64,000 nucleotides of DNA from Lysobacter niastensis (GCF_015453285.1 NZ_JADLZT010000011.1:1-64000), one strand, 5' to 3'; counted from the stretch's first letter, positions 1 to 9,398 are shown. The notes: generated by a model from the sequence alone, not told the origin. Program-made: numbers and translations.

Positions 1-1
1 T

Positions 2-844
2 CATGGGGGTGCGGCGCTCCCCATCCGCCCCCGGGCGACCCATTCGGCGGCCCAGTGCGCCCTGCCGGGTCGGGTCGCTCTGGTGCTTTTGCTCCCCCCC
101 CCCCCCCCCGGGGCGCTCGTCGGTAACGAAGCGTTGCGCTACGCCGGCCTGCCCGGAGGAACGTTCCGATCCGCGCTGCAGTACGAGGACTCCAAGGACG
201 GCGTGCATGTCGCGCCGTTCGCGCTGATGCGCACGCCAGTGACCAACGCGCAGTTCCTCGCCTTCGTGCAGGCCAACCCGCAATGGCGGCGCGACCGCGT
301 CGCCGGCGTGTTCGCCGAACCGCGCTATCTCTCGCACTGGAGTTCGGCGACGCAGCTCGGCCCGAACGCGTTGCCGCAGCAGCCGGTGGTCTGGGTGAGC
401 TGGTTCGCGGCCAATGCGTATTGCGAGTCGATCGGCGCGCGCCTGCCGACGTGGACGGAATGGGAATACGCCGCCGCGGCCGACGAAACGCGTCGCGACG
501 CACGCAAGGACCCGGCATGGCGCGAACGCATCCTCGCCTGGTACTCGCGGCCGTCCAACGCCGCACTGCCGCGTGCCGGCCTGCAGGCACCGAACGCCTA
601 CGGCGTGCAGGACCTGCACGGGCTGGTGTGGGAATGGACCGACGACTACTCCGCCCTCCTCGTCGATGCCGACAACCGCAACCAGGGCGATGCCGACAAG
701 ACGCGGTTCTGCGGCGCGGGCGCGCTGTCGATGGACGACCGCGAGAACTATGCCGTGCTGATGCGCGTGGCGATGCTGTCCTCGCTCGAGGGCGCCAACG
801 CGACCGCCAACCTCGGTTTCCGCTGTGCCCGGAGTGCCAAATGA
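2..844 (+). CDS. NirV-like SUMF1/formylglycine-generating-enzyme-fold protein (5' partial)
   Basis: The frame is open from the window edge, so the true start is probably outside; the only in-frame start seen is GTG at 83. The protein has the FGE/SUMF1 fold: an N-terminal LPGGTF motif, then RTPVTNAQF, a LPTWTEWEYAA block, GLVWEWTDDY and a C-terminal ANLGFRC end, as in NirV proteins that accompany copper nitrite reductase. It lacks the usual RGGS motif and I see no clear FGE catalytic Cys pair, so formylglycine formation is unlikely. A 16-C homopolymer (94-109) encodes a Pro run after a hydrophobic stretch that may be the signal peptide. It overlaps the next gene by ATGA. The nitrite-reductase link is inferred. 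Confidence 0.75.
   Translation, partial: HGGAALPIRPRATHSAAQCALPGRVALVLLLPPPPPGALVGNEALRYAGLPGGTFRSALQYEDSKDGVHVAPFALMRTPVTNAQFLAFVQANPQWRRDRVAGVFAEPRYLSHWSSATQLGPNALPQQPVVWVSWFAANAYCESIGARLPTWTEWEYAAAADETRRDARKDPAWRERILAWYSRPSNAALPRAGLQAPNAYGVQDLHGLVWEWTDDYSALLVDADNRNQGDADKTRFCGAGALSMDDRENYAVLMRVAMLSSLEGANATANLGFRCARSAK
94..109 (+). repeat. homopolymeric tract of 16 C
   Basis: Sixteen consecutive C residues lie inside the coding frame of the NirV-like gene, between the putative signal sequence and the FGE-fold domain. Any one-base change in tract length would shift the upstream frame relative to the domain. It may be a slippage (phase-variation) site or a sequencing/assembly error. Confidence 0.9.
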
Positions 845-1452
845 AGCCATCCCGACTTGTACTTGCCGCGGTTCTTGCCGCCACCGTGCCGGGCCTCGGC
901 GCCCTGCCCGTTGCGGTCGCCGCCGCGCCACCGGCAACGAAGACAGCCGCGCTGCCAAGCGACTCGGTCTACCAGCTGACGCTGCCTTTGACCGACCAGC
1001 ATGGACGCACGGCGGATTGGCGCCGCCATCGCGGCCAACCGCAGCTGGTGTCGATGTTCTACACCTCGTGCCAGTACATCTGCCCGTTGATCGTCGACTC
1101 GGGGAAGGCGATCGAGCACGAGCTCACGCCGGCCCAGCAACAACGCCTCGGCATCCTGCTGATCTCGATGGACCCTGCGCGCGATGATCCGGCCGCACTC
1201 AACTCGGTGGCCGTCAAGCGCAAGCTCGATCCGAAACGCTGGTCGCTGGCCTCGCCGCCACCCGGCGACGTCCGTACCGTCGCCGGCGTGCTTGGCGTCC
1301 GTTACCGCCAGCTCGCCGACGGCGAGTTCAACCACACCAGCGCGCTGGTCCTGCTCGATGCCGAGGGCCGCGTGCTGGCCCGCACCGAACAGATGGGCAG
1401 CCGCCCCGATCCGGAGTTCGTCGCCGCGGTTCGCCGCGCGACGTCTCCGTGA
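841..1452 (+). CDS. SCO1/SenC family copper chaperone/thiol protein
   Basis: This 203-residue protein starts at an ATG that overlaps the preceding stop (ATGA), indicating translational coupling. An N-terminal hydrophobic Ala/Val-rich segment (about residues 6-30) is a signal peptide or anchor. The thioredoxin-like SCO domain carries the CxxxC copper motif (YTSCQYICP) and the distal conserved His in FNHTSALV. SCO proteins deliver copper to the CuA site of cytochrome oxidase or N2O reductase, or act as periplasmic thiol-redox proteins. Placed between the NirV-like gene and azurin, a role in copper supply for a periplasmic respiratory enzyme is likely. The exact client is unknown. Confidence 0.88.
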   Translation: MKPSRLVLAAVLAATVPGLGALPVAVAAAPPATKTAALPSDSVYQLTLPLTDQHGRTADWRRHRGQPQLVSMFYTSCQYICPLIVDSGKAIEHELTPAQQQRLGILLISMDPARDDPAALNSVAVKRKLDPKRWSLASPPPGDVRTVAGVLGVRYRQLADGEFNHTSALVLLDAEGRVLARTEQMGSRPDPEFVAAVRRATSP

Positions 1453-1487
1453 ATCCATTTCCTTTCGTCCACACCACGGAGTACCTG

Positions 1488-1940
1488 ATGCAACGTTTCA
1501 AGCTGCTTGCCGGACTGGCGCTGTTGTCCGTCGCGACCTTCGCCCAGGCCGCACCCAACTGCACGATCAGGCTCAAGGGCAACGACCAGATGCAGTTCGA
1601 CCTCAAGACGGTGACTGTCTCGGCCTCCTGCCCGGCAATCAACATCGAGCTCACCCACGCCGGCAAGCTGCCGGCCAACGCGATGGGCCACAACGTGGTG
1701 GTCTCGCGCACCGCGGACGTCAACGCCATCGCGGCCGCCGGCATCCAGGCAGGTCTCGCCGCCAACTACGTGCCCAAGGGCGATGCCCGCGTGTTGGGCT
1801 CAACGCCGGTCGTCGGCGGTGGCGCGAGCACCAAGGGCAAGCTCACCGGCAAGCTCGCGGCCGGTGGCGACTACACGTATTTCTGCTCGTTCCCCGGGCA
1901 CTCGGGGATCATGAAGGGCAAGCTGGTCGTCACGCCGTAA
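1488..1940 (+). CDS. azu: Azurin (periplasmic type 1 copper electron carrier)
   Basis: The precursor has 150 residues with signal peptide MQRFKLLAGLALLSVATFAQ and cleavage near AQA-AP. The type 1 copper ligands are all present: His in MGHNVVV, then Cys, His and Met in FCSFPGHSGIMKG. Azurin shuttles electrons in the periplasm, classically to nitrite reductase or cytochrome peroxidase. The start was chosen because GGAG precedes ATG 1488 and the signal peptide begins there; the frame is open about 13 codons further upstream. The gap from the SCO gene is 35 nt, so the three genes look like one operon. Confidence 0.95.
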   Translation: MQRFKLLAGLALLSVATFAQAAPNCTIRLKGNDQMQFDLKTVTVSASCPAINIELTHAGKLPANAMGHNVVVSRTADVNAIAAAGIQAGLAANYVPKGDARVLGSTPVVGGGASTKGKLTGKLAAGGDYTYFCSFPGHSGIMKGKLVVTP

Positions 1941-1947
1941 CCGTCAT

Positions 1948-1976
1948 GGACAGGCGGGAATGCGTTCCCGCCTGTC
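1948..1976. terminator. Bidirectional hairpin between azu and the S46 peptidase gene
   Basis: A perfect 13-bp inverted repeat with a TGCG loop (GGACAGGCGGGAA and its complement) lies between two convergent genes. It begins 8 nt after the azurin stop and ends 10 nt before the opposing stop. There is no T tract on either side, so it is a candidate bidirectional terminator. Confidence 0.6.
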
Positions 1977-1985
1977 CGTGCAACC

Positions 1986-4157
1986 TCAGTGCTTCGCCGG
2001 CACGCCCAGTTCCTTCAGCAACTGCGGCGCCGGATAGACTTCCTGCATGATCCAGCGCATGTAGCGCTGGTCGACGGCGATCATGCGCGTCATCGCAGGA
2101 TCGAACACCCAGTTGCTGCTCACCGACTCCCAGTTGCCGTCGAACGCCAGGCCGACCAGCTTGCCCTGCGCGTCGAGCACCGGCGAACCGGAGTTGCCGC
2201 CGGTGATGTCCAGGTCGGAGAGGAAGTTCACCGGCACCGTGCCGAGCTTCCTGTCGGCAAGACCGGCGTACTCCTTGGCGGCGATCGCATCCAGCAGCAC
2301 CTTCGGCGCGTTGAACGGATCTTCGCCGGTGGCCTTGGTGGCGACTTCCTCGAGGCGCGTGAACGGCACCTGCTTGCTGCCGTCGGTCTTGGTGTAGCCC
2401 ATCACGTTGCCGAAGGTGATGCGCAGCGACGAGTTGGCATCGGGATAGACGAACTGGCCCTTGCTCTTCCTGAAATCGGCCACCGCCTGCAGGTACACCG
2501 GACGCGCCATCAGCGCCTCGCCAGCGCGCGTCTTGCCCTCCTGCTCCATCTGCAGGACCGTCGGCATCAGCGCCACCGCGAACTGCATCGCCGGATCCTT
2601 GCTCTTCTCCAGCGCGGTGCGATCGGCCGTCATCAGCTTCATGCGCTCATCGGTGCTGCCAAGCTGCGTTTTTGACAGTTTGTCGAGCGCACGCTTGATC
2701 GCCTTCTCGTCCTGGCCGCCCAGCCACTTGTCGAGCGCGGCGATGTGCTGCGGTGCGGGCAGCTTGACGTACTGGCGCAGCCAGTAAGCCTGCAGTTCGC
2801 GGTCCATCGACGCCACGTAGCGGCGCTCCATCTGCCGCATGTTGCCCTCGAACGTCGGCAGGTCGCGTTCCTGGTAGCCCTGCTCGCGCTGCGGATCGGG
2901 CTTGGCGCGCTCGATCGAGAGACGGTACAGCTGCGTCGCGGCACCGAGCACGCCGGTGCTGCGCAGTTGCGCGAACACCAGGTCGCGGTCGCGGGTGACG
3001 CTGGCGGCCTCATTGATCGCGATCAGCTTCTCGTGCGCGGCCAACGCAGGCTCGCCCTTGGCACCCTGCTTGCGCAGCCACTCGAGCACGGCCGTTTCAT
3101 CGGCCTGCTTCCGCTCGGCAGCGTCGATGCGCTTGAAGCCCTGCAGCTGGCCGTCGTAGTTCTTCAACGTGTTCTGCCAGCCGCGAACGGTGCTGGCGTA
3201 CTTCACCGCGATGTCGGGGTTCTTTTTGCCCGCCGCCTGGACCAGCGCGACCAGGTCCTGGTAATGACCGCCGATGACCGGATACGTCCAACTTGCGGTC
3301 TCGTCGAATTCCTCCGCCAGCGCATAGCGCGCGGTGCGGCCCGGGTAGCCTGCCACCATGACGAAGTCGCCGGCATCCAGCGCCTTGTCGGCGATCTTCA
3401 ACCAGTGCTTAGGCTGGTACGGCACGTTGTCGGGCGAGTACGCCGCCGGCTTGCCATCTTTGCCGACGTAGGCGCGGTAGAACGAGAAGTCGCCGGTGTG
3501 GCGCGGCCACATCCAGTTGTCGACCTCGCCGCCGTAGTTGCCGACGCTGCCGGGCGGCGCATAGGCCAGGCGCACGTCGCGGATCTCGAGGTTGCGGAAC
3601 AGACGATAGTCATTGCCACCCGCAAAGCTGTACAGGCGGCAGCGGAATCCCGCCTCACGCTCGCAAGCGGACACCAACTGCTTCTCGATGTTCTCCAGCG
3701 CGACCGTGCGGGCCAGCGGATCCGGCGCCTGCGCGATTGCCTCGCGCACCTGCGCGGTCACGTCCTGGATGCTGTCCAGCGCGTAGATGCGCGCATTCGG
3801 ACCCGCCGAGACTTCCTCACCTGGCGTCGCGGCATTGAAGCCGTCCTTCATCAGGTTCTTTTCGGGCGTGGAATTGAGCTGGATGGCGCCATAGGCGCAG
3901 TGGTGGTTGGTCACCACCAGGCCCTGCGGCGACACGAAACTCGCCGTACAACCGCCCAGCGAGACGACCGCGCCCATCGGGTCACCGGTCAGGTTGGCCA
4001 GTTGCTTGGGATTGAGCTTGAGGCCGGCCTTCTTCAGCGGGCCGGCGATCTCCGGCAACTGCTGCGGCACCCACATGCCCTCGCCCGCGAGGGCGCTCCC
4101 GAGACTGGCGACCGAGACCACACCCGCGATCGCCGCGGCCAATACCGAATGGCGCAT
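1986..4157 (-). CDS. dpp7: S46 family dipeptidyl-peptidase, DPP7 type
   Basis: This 723-residue secreted serine exopeptidase removes dipeptides from peptide N-termini in the periplasm. It has a signal peptide (residues 1-24, ending near SALA-GEG), catalytic His in VVTNHHCAYG (about 85), the EVDNW and WPRHTGDF segments around the catalytic Asp, and catalytic Ser656 in GGNSGSPV. Gly674 in FDGNWE is at the position that separates DPP7 (Gly, hydrophobic preference) from DPP11 (Arg/Ser, acidic preference). The length matches the family (about 720). The start has CAGGAG 8 nt upstream. A second S46 gene lies directly upstream, 132 nt away on the same strand. Confidence 0.93.
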   Translation of the reverse strand: MRHSVLAAAIAGVVSVASLGSALAGEGMWVPQQLPEIAGPLKKAGLKLNPKQLANLTGDPMGAVVSLGGCTASFVSPQGLVVTNHHCAYGAIQLNSTPEKNLMKDGFNAATPGEEVSAGPNARIYALDSIQDVTAQVREAIAQAPDPLARTVALENIEKQLVSACEREAGFRCRLYSFAGGNDYRLFRNLEIRDVRLAYAPPGSVGNYGGEVDNWMWPRHTGDFSFYRAYVGKDGKPAAYSPDNVPYQPKHWLKIADKALDAGDFVMVAGYPGRTARYALAEEFDETASWTYPVIGGHYQDLVALVQAAGKKNPDIAVKYASTVRGWQNTLKNYDGQLQGFKRIDAAERKQADETAVLEWLRKQGAKGEPALAAHEKLIAINEAASVTRDRDLVFAQLRSTGVLGAATQLYRLSIERAKPDPQREQGYQERDLPTFEGNMRQMERRYVASMDRELQAYWLRQYVKLPAPQHIAALDKWLGGQDEKAIKRALDKLSKTQLGSTDERMKLMTADRTALEKSKDPAMQFAVALMPTVLQMEQEGKTRAGEALMARPVYLQAVADFRKSKGQFVYPDANSSLRITFGNVMGYTKTDGSKQVPFTRLEEVATKATGEDPFNAPKVLLDAIAAKEYAGLADRKLGTVPVNFLSDLDITGGNSGSPVLDAQGKLVGLAFDGNWESVSSNWVFDPAMTRMIAVDQRYMRWIMQEVYPAPQLLKELGVPAKH

Positions 4158-4289
4158 CCTTCAACTCCTGGTACAAATCAGTAGGCGAGTCTAGCCCGCA
4201 GCGGGGAAACCTGACCCGTGACCGCCGTCGCATCCGGGCCGTTCAATCTTGCCGGATGTGGCGGTTACAGCCGGCGGTTATGCCGGCAA

Positions 4290-6467
4290 TCATTCCGCCG
4301 GCAGGTTCATTTCCTTCAGCAGGTGCGGCGCCGGATAGACCTTGGCCATCAGCCAGCGCATGTAACGCATGTCGACGTGGATGGCGCGCTTGTAGCGCGG
4401 GTCGAACATCCAGCTCGCGCTGACGGCCTCCCAGTTGCTGTCGAAGTTCAGCGCGATCAGCTTGCCCTGCGCATCCAGCACCGGCGAGCCGGAGTTGCCT
4501 CCGGTGGTGTCGAGGTTGGTCAGGAAATCCACGGTCTGCGCGCCTCTCGACGAATTGCCGAGGCTCGGCTCAGCCGTGCTGCCGAAATCGCCCTTGGCGA
4601 TCGCGTCGAGCAGCGGGCGCGGCGCGTTGAACGGCTCCTCGCCGGTGTGCTTCTCGACGATGCCCTGCACCGTCGTCAGCGGCTGGTAGTGCACGCCGTC
4701 GCGCGGGTCCATCGCACTGATGCGGCCGTAGCTCACGCGCAGCGTCGAGTTCGCATCCGGGTACACGGCGCGGCCCTGCGACTCGCGGAACGCGATCAGC
4801 GCCTTCATGTAGGCAGGACGCAGGCGCAGCAGTTCGCCTGCGCTGGCCTTCGATTCGTCCTCCATCCGCAGGATCGCCGGCAGCAGCGACGCCGCAGCCT
4901 GCAACAGCGCGTCGTTCGACGTCGCCAGCGTCGCGGCGTCGGCCTGCATCGCCGACAGGCGCAGCGCCTCGTCGCCGAGCTTCGTGCCGGCGTACATCGC
5001 ATCGAGCTTCGCTTTCAGCTGCACGGGCGTGGTGCCGAACACGGTGTCGAACTCGGCCACGTGCTGCGCGGCCGGCAGTGCCTGGTACTGCGCGAGCAGA
5101 TGGGCGAGCAGCGCCTTCTCGACGGCGGGCGCATAGCGTCGCTGCGCCTGCTTGAGCTGGCCGGTGATCAGGACTTCGTCGCGCTGCTGGTAACCGGCCT
5201 CGCGCTGCGCATCGGGCTTGCCGCGCTCGTGCGCCAGCCGCTGCACGGTGATCGCCGAACGCAGCAGCTGCGTCTGTGCGGTGATCGCGGCAATCAGCTG
5301 GTCGCGCTCGCGCGTCGCCATGCCCTGGTCCAGCACGGCCTGCGCGGAAGCGATGTCGGCCTTGATTGCCGCCGCATCGCGTTGCTGCTCCAGCCACGCC
5401 AGCATCGCCGCCTCGTCGTCGCGGCGCACGCGCACCGCATCGCTGCGGCGCAGCCCATCGAGCTCGCCCTGCGCGCGCTTGAGCGTGTTCTTGAAGCTGC
5501 GCACCTGCGCCGCGTAACTGACGCGCGCGGCTTCGTCCTTCGCGCCGGCCGATTCGATCGTGTCGATCATTCCCTGGTAGAGCGCGACGCGCGAGGGCAG
5601 CTGCCACTGGATCTGGTTGGCGAACTCCGAGGCCATGCGGTGGCGGAACGTCACGCCCGGATAGCCGGCCAGCATGGCGAAGTCGCCTTCCTTGACGTTG
5701 CGCGTCGACACCTGCAGGTGCGCGGGCGGCGTGTAGGGCACGTTGTCCGGCGAATAGTCGGCGGGCTTGCCGTCCTTGCCGACATAGGCGCGCAGCAGCG
5801 TGAAGTCGCCGGCATGGCGCGGCCACACGAAGTTGTCGACCTCGCCGCCGTAGTTGCCGATGTCGTTCGGCGGCGCGTAGACCAGGCGCACGTCGCGCAG
5901 CTCGAGCTGGCGGACCAGGTAGAAGTCCGTGCCGTAATACATGTTGGCGACGCTGCAGCGGTAGCCGGGCTCGCGTTCGCACTCGGCCACGGCGGCCTTG
6001 GTCGCGCTGTCGACGGCATCGTAGTAGCCGCGACCCTGCTTGCCCTTCGCGTCCGCGAGGATGCGGTCGGTGATGCGATCGAAGCCGGTCGTCACCAGTA
6101 CGCGGTAGTCCGGATTGGCCGGGAGTTCGGCGCTGCGGTCGGCGGCGATGTAGCCGTCGCGGATCAGGTCGCGCTCAGGCTTCGAGTTGTACTGGATCAC
6201 GCCGAAGGCGACGTGGTGGTTGGTGAGCACCAGGCCGTCGCCGGACACGAACGCGCCGCTGGCGCCGCCGACCTTGACCACCGCATTCATCGGCGGGCGC
6301 GCCAGTTCGGCCAGGTCGCGGGGGCGCCCCTTGAAGCCGGCCGCCTTGAGCTGCTTGGCGATGTCGGGCAGTTGCGAGGGCATCCACATGCCTTCATCGG
6401 CCTGGGCGGCCCCCAGCATCGACAGCGACAGGGACAGGGCTAACACACGGCGGCGCATGGTGGACAT
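4290..6467 (-). CDS. dpp11: S46 family dipeptidyl-peptidase, probable DPP11 type
   Basis: This is a 725-residue paralogue of the downstream S46 peptidase. It has a signal peptide (cleavage near GAAQA-DEG), catalytic His in [17 protein letters not shown] around the catalytic Asp, and catalytic Ser659 in GGNSGSPV. The specificity residue is Ser677 in FDSNWE. Ser or Arg at this site marks DPP11-type enzymes that cleave after Asp/Glu, so the two neighbours probably have complementary specificities. The start is either ATG 6467 or ATG 6458; neither has a good ribosome site, and the frame continues open upstream without protein-like sequence. It is divergent from tdh. Confidence 0.92.
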   Translation of the reverse strand: MSTMRRRVLALSLSLSMLGAAQADEGMWMPSQLPDIAKQLKAAGFKGRPRDLAELARPPMNAVVKVGGASGAFVSGDGLVLTNHHVAFGVIQYNSKPERDLIRDGYIAADRSAELPANPDYRVLVTTGFDRITDRILADAKGKQGRGYYDAVDSATKAAVAECEREPGYRCSVANMYYGTDFYLVRQLELRDVRLVYAPPNDIGNYGGEVDNFVWPRHAGDFTLLRAYVGKDGKPADYSPDNVPYTPPAHLQVSTRNVKEGDFAMLAGYPGVTFRHRMASEFANQIQWQLPSRVALYQGMIDTIESAGAKDEAARVSYAAQVRSFKNTLKRAQGELDGLRRSDAVRVRRDDEAAMLAWLEQQRDAAAIKADIASAQAVLDQGMATRERDQLIAAITAQTQLLRSAITVQRLAHERGKPDAQREAGYQQRDEVLITGQLKQAQRRYAPAVEKALLAHLLAQYQALPAAQHVAEFDTVFGTTPVQLKAKLDAMYAGTKLGDEALRLSAMQADAATLATSNDALLQAAASLLPAILRMEDESKASAGELLRLRPAYMKALIAFRESQGRAVYPDANSTLRVSYGRISAMDPRDGVHYQPLTTVQGIVEKHTGEEPFNAPRPLLDAIAKGDFGSTAEPSLGNSSRGAQTVDFLTNLDTTGGNSGSPVLDAQGKLIALNFDSNWEAVSASWMFDPRYKRAIHVDMRYMRWLMAKVYPAPHLLKEMNLPAE

Positions 6468-6560
6468 CGGGTCGTTCGGCACGAAAGGGAGCCGGGACGA
6501 TAGGCGAAGCCGCCCGGGCCGGGCAACAAACCCGCACCCGGTCGCGACGGGCGCGCGGGC

Positions 6561-6566
6561 TATAAT
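6561..6566 (+). promoter_or_regulatory. Candidate -10 element for tdh
   Basis: A perfect TATAAT lies 40 nt before the tdh ATG in the divergent region with dpp11. I see no convincing -35 hexamer at 16-18 nt, so the assignment rests on the -10 alone. Confidence 0.4.
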
Positions 6567-6606
6567 TCCGGTCTCTTTACCGCCGATCCGCGGACACCAT
6601 CCCCAT

Positions 6607-7641
6607 ATGACGCAAATGATGAAGGCGCTGGTCAAGCGCGAAGCTGGCAAGGGCATCTGGATGGAAGAGGTGCCGATCCCCTCGCCCGGTCCGAACGAAG
6701 TGCTGGTCAAGCTGGAGAAGACCGCGATCTGCGGTACCGACCTGCACATCTACCTGTGGGACGAGTGGAGCCAGCGCACGATCAAGCCCGGCCTGGTGAT
6801 CGGCCACGAATTCGTCGGCCGCGTGGTCGAACTCGGCGCTGGCGTGACCGGCTACAAGCTCGGCCAGCGCGTGTCGGCCGAAGGCCACATCGTCTGCGGC
6901 CACTGCCGCAACTGCCGCGCCGGTCGCCAGCACCTGTGCCCGAACACCGTCGGCATCGGCGTCAACCGCAACGGCGCCTTCGCTGAATACATCGTCATGC
7001 CGGCCAGCAACCTGTGGCCGATCCCGGACCAGATCCCGGGCGAGCTGGCCGCGTTCTTCGACCCGTACGGCAACGCCGCGCACTGCGCGCTGGAGTTCGA
7101 CGTGGTCGGCGAAGACGTGCTGATCACCGGCGCCGGTCCGATCGGCATCATCGCCGCCGGTATCTGCAAGCACATCGGCGCGCGCAACGTGGTGGTCACC
7201 GACGTCAACGACTACCGCCTCAAGCTCGCAGCCGACATGGGCGCCACGCGCGTGGTGAACGTCGCCAACACCTCGCTGAAGGACGTGATGGCCGACCTGC
7301 ACATGGAAGGCTTCGACGTCGGCCTGGAAATGAGCGGCAACCCGCGCGCGTTCAACGACATGCTCGACTGCATGTACCACGGCGGCAAGATCGCCATGCT
7401 CGGCATCATGCCCAAGGGCGCCGGTGCCGACTGGGACAAGATCATCTTCAAGGGCCTCACCATCCACGGCATCTACGGCCGCAAGATGTACGAGACCTGG
7501 TACAAGATGACGCAGCTGGTGTTGAGCGGCTTCCCGCTCGGCAAGGTGCTGACCCATCAGCTGCCGATCGATTCGTTCCAGGAAGGCTTCGAGCTGATGG
7601 AATCGGGCAAGGCCGGCAAGGTCGTGCTGAGCTGGAACTGA
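6607..7641 (+). CDS. tdh: L-threonine 3-dehydrogenase
   Basis: This 344-residue zinc-dependent medium-chain dehydrogenase oxidises L-threonine to 2-amino-3-ketobutyrate with NAD+. Visible are the catalytic zinc Cys42 in TAICGTD and His67-Glu68 in GHEFVG, the structural zinc Cys97/100/103/111 in the CGHCRNC region, and the Rossmann GAGPIG loop. WDEWSQRT and [10 protein letters not shown] are typical of Tdh. ATG 6607 is used; ATG 6616 or 6619 would give the shorter N-terminus seen in Escherichia coli. The next gene, kbl, completes the threonine-to-glycine pathway. Confidence 0.96.
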   Translation: MTQMMKALVKREAGKGIWMEEVPIPSPGPNEVLVKLEKTAICGTDLHIYLWDEWSQRTIKPGLVIGHEFVGRVVELGAGVTGYKLGQRVSAEGHIVCGHCRNCRAGRQHLCPNTVGIGVNRNGAFAEYIVMPASNLWPIPDQIPGELAAFFDPYGNAAHCALEFDVVGEDVLITGAGPIGIIAAGICKHIGARNVVVTDVNDYRLKLAADMGATRVVNVANTSLKDVMADLHMEGFDVGLEMSGNPRAFNDMLDCMYHGGKIAMLGIMPKGAGADWDKIIFKGLTIHGIYGRKMYETWYKMTQLVLSGFPLGKVLTHQLPIDSFQEGFELMESGKAGKVVLSWN

Positions 7642-7649
7642 GTTCGCCG

Positions 7650-7740
7650 GATCGTCGTTCCCGCGAAGGCGGGAACCCGGCGACTTTCGCTCGAGACATC
7701 GCCCGATGCGCTGGATCCCCGCTTTCGCGGGGATGACGGC
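7650..7740. repeat. Inverted pair of REP-type palindromes (REPIN-like)
   Basis: Two short palindromes lie in opposite orientation between tdh and kbl: GTTCCCGC-GAAG-GCGGGAAC at 7657-7676 and ATCCCCGC-TTTC-GCGGGGAT at 7715-7734. With flanking bases each reads as CGTC-N-T-C/T-CCCGCGAA-N-GCGGG on its own strand. This matches the dispersed xanthomonad intergenic repeat. A third copy lies at about 57853-57883. Confidence 0.8.
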
Positions 7741-7763
7741 GCATCCATTAAGAGACGCATCCC

Positions 7764-8957
7764 ATGTCCCTGACCCAACGCTACGCCGACGAACTCGACA
7801 ACATCCGCGCCCAGGGGCTGTTCAAGTCCGAGCGCATCATCACCAGCCCGCAGTCGGCGGAGATAACGCTGGAAGACGGCCGGACCGTGCTGAACTTCTG
7901 CGCGAACAACTACCTCGGCCTGGCCGATCACCCCGACGTGATCGCCGCCGCCAAGGACGCGCTGGACACGCACGGCTTCGGCATGGCGTCGGTGCGCTTC
8001 ATCTGCGGCACGCAGGACCTGCACAAGCAGCTGGAAAAGAGCATCGCGGATTTCTTCGGTACCGAGGACACGATCCTCTACGCCGCCTGCTTCGACGCCA
8101 ACGGCGGCCTGTTCGAGCCGCTGCTGGGCGAGGACGACGCGATCATCTCCGACGCGCTCAACCACGCCTCCATCATCGACGGCGTGCGCCTGTGCAAGGC
8201 CAAGCGCTTCCGCTATGCCAACTGCGACATGGCCGACCTGGAGAAGCAGCTGCAGGCCGCCGATGCCGCCGGCTGCAAGACCAAGCTGATCACCAGCGAC
8301 GGCGTGTTCTCGATGGACGGCTTCATCGCGCCGCTCGACGAGATCACCGCGCTGGCGAAGAAGTACAACGCGCTGGTCCACATCGACGAATGCCACGCCA
8401 CCGGCTTCCTCGGCGCGACCGGCCGCGGCTCGGCCGAGGTCAAGGGCGTGATGGACAAGATCGACATCTTCACCGGCACGCTCGGCAAGGCCATGGGCGG
8501 CGCGCTGGGCGGCTTCACCACCGCCAAGAAGGAAGTGATCGAGATGCTGCGCCAGCGCTCGCGTCCCTACCTGTTCTCGAACTCACTGCCGCCGCACGTC
8601 GTCGCCGCAGGCATCAAGGCGTTCGAGATGCTGTCCAGCGCCGGCAACCTGCGCGAGCAGTTGGTGGAGAACACCGCCTACTTCCGCCAGCAGATGACCG
8701 CCGCCGGCTTCGACATCAAGCCCGGCGTGCATCCGATCAGTCCGGTGATGCTGTACGACGCGCCACTGGCGCAGAAGTTCGCGTCACGGTTGCTCGAGGA
8801 GGGCATCTACGCGATCGGCTTCTTCTATCCGGTGGTGCCGCAGGGTCAGGCGCGCATCCGCACGCAGATGTCGGCCGCACATACGCGCCAGCACCTGGAT
8901 CGCGCGATCGCCGCGTTCATCAAGATCGGCCGCGAGCTGGGTGTGCTGAAGGGGTAA
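7764..8957 (+). CDS. kbl: Glycine C-acetyltransferase (2-amino-3-ketobutyrate CoA ligase)
   Basis: This 397-residue PLP enzyme of the alpha-oxoamine synthase family cleaves 2-amino-3-ketobutyrate with CoA to glycine and acetyl-CoA, the step after Tdh. Diagnostic segments are [14 protein letters not shown], the PLP-binding [12 protein letters not shown] and the Schiff-base Lys242 in [13 protein letters not shown]. The length equals E. coli Kbl (398). It lies 122 nt after tdh, with a REP pair between them; a strong terminator follows, so tdh-kbl is one unit. Confidence 0.96.
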   Translation: MSLTQRYADELDNIRAQGLFKSERIITSPQSAEITLEDGRTVLNFCANNYLGLADHPDVIAAAKDALDTHGFGMASVRFICGTQDLHKQLEKSIADFFGTEDTILYAACFDANGGLFEPLLGEDDAIISDALNHASIIDGVRLCKAKRFRYANCDMADLEKQLQAADAAGCKTKLITSDGVFSMDGFIAPLDEITALAKKYNALVHIDECHATGFLGATGRGSAEVKGVMDKIDIFTGTLGKAMGGALGGFTTAKKEVIEMLRQRSRPYLFSNSLPPHVVAAGIKAFEMLSSAGNLREQLVENTAYFRQQMTAAGFDIKPGVHPISPVMLYDAPLAQKFASRLLEEGIYAIGFFYPVVPQGQARIRTQMSAAHTRQHLDRAIAAFIKIGRELGVLKG

Positions 8958-9008
8958 TCGTCCGCGGGCACTGCATCAGCGGGCCCGCAGCAGGACTCCG
9001 GAAACGAC

Positions 9009-9044
9009 AAACGGCCGGTCATCACGACCGGCCGTTTGCTTTTC
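9009..9044 (+). terminator. Intrinsic terminator after kbl
   Basis: A perfect 12-bp stem (AAACGGCCGGTC with loop ATCAC) is followed by GCTTTTC. It lies 51 nt after the kbl stop and may also serve the convergent small gene. Confidence 0.85.
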
Positions 9045-9077
9045 AAGGCCACCGCACGAGGCGATGGTCCCGGTGCA

Positions 9078-9398
9078 TTACTTGCCGCTGGCCTCGGCCT
9101 TCGCCGCGCCGCCTTCCGGCTTCGCCGGGGCGCCCTTGGCCACGCGGATGCCGCGAGCCTTCATCCAGGCATCGAACTCTTCGGCGCTCATCTTCTTGCC
9201 GTTCTGCTCCATGTTGAAGCGGTACGGCGTGTTGTCGTACTTGGTCTTCGGCTGGTAGCCGTTGGCACCCGCCGCCGGAGCCTCGGCCTTGGCCGGCTGC
9301 GCAGCCTGTTCCGGGGCCGGTGCGGCCTTCTTGTCGGCCGCCTGGGCGAAACCGCACAGCAGCACCATCGGCACCGCGACCATCCAAATCTTGCTCAT
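9078..9398 (-). CDS. Small secreted protein with conserved C-terminal motif
   Basis: I do not recognise a named family. This 106-residue protein has a signal peptide (MSKIWMVAVPMVLLCGFAQA), an Ala/Pro/Lys-rich linker (residues 21-47) and a conserved block YDNTPYRF, QNGKKMSAEEFDAWMKARG and RVAKG. The same block ends the protein encoded at 10290-10808, two genes upstream, so the two are paralogues. The start has GGGGAGAG about 5 nt upstream. It follows the pseudouridine synthase gene by 119 nt on the same strand. It is probably periplasmic; function unknown. Confidence 0.8.
   Translation of the reverse strand: MSKIWMVAVPMVLLCGFAQAADKKAAPAPEQAAQPAKAEAPAAGANGYQPKTKYDNTPYRFNMEQNGKKMSAEEFDAWMKARGIRVAKGAPAKPEGGAAKAEASGK

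Noticed and set aside
3-227. Alternative ATG-started frame at the left edge crossing the C tract
   Set aside because: After the tract it leaves the FGE-fold frame and gives Arg/Thr-rich nonsense. It would matter only if the tract length were wrong.
2745-6443. Very long open frames on the plus strand opposite both S46 peptidase genes (up to about 740 codons)
   Set aside because: They are antisense shadows caused by GC-rich codon bias. Their translations are Arg/His/Ala/Val-rich without motifs, while the minus strand gives full-length enzymes.
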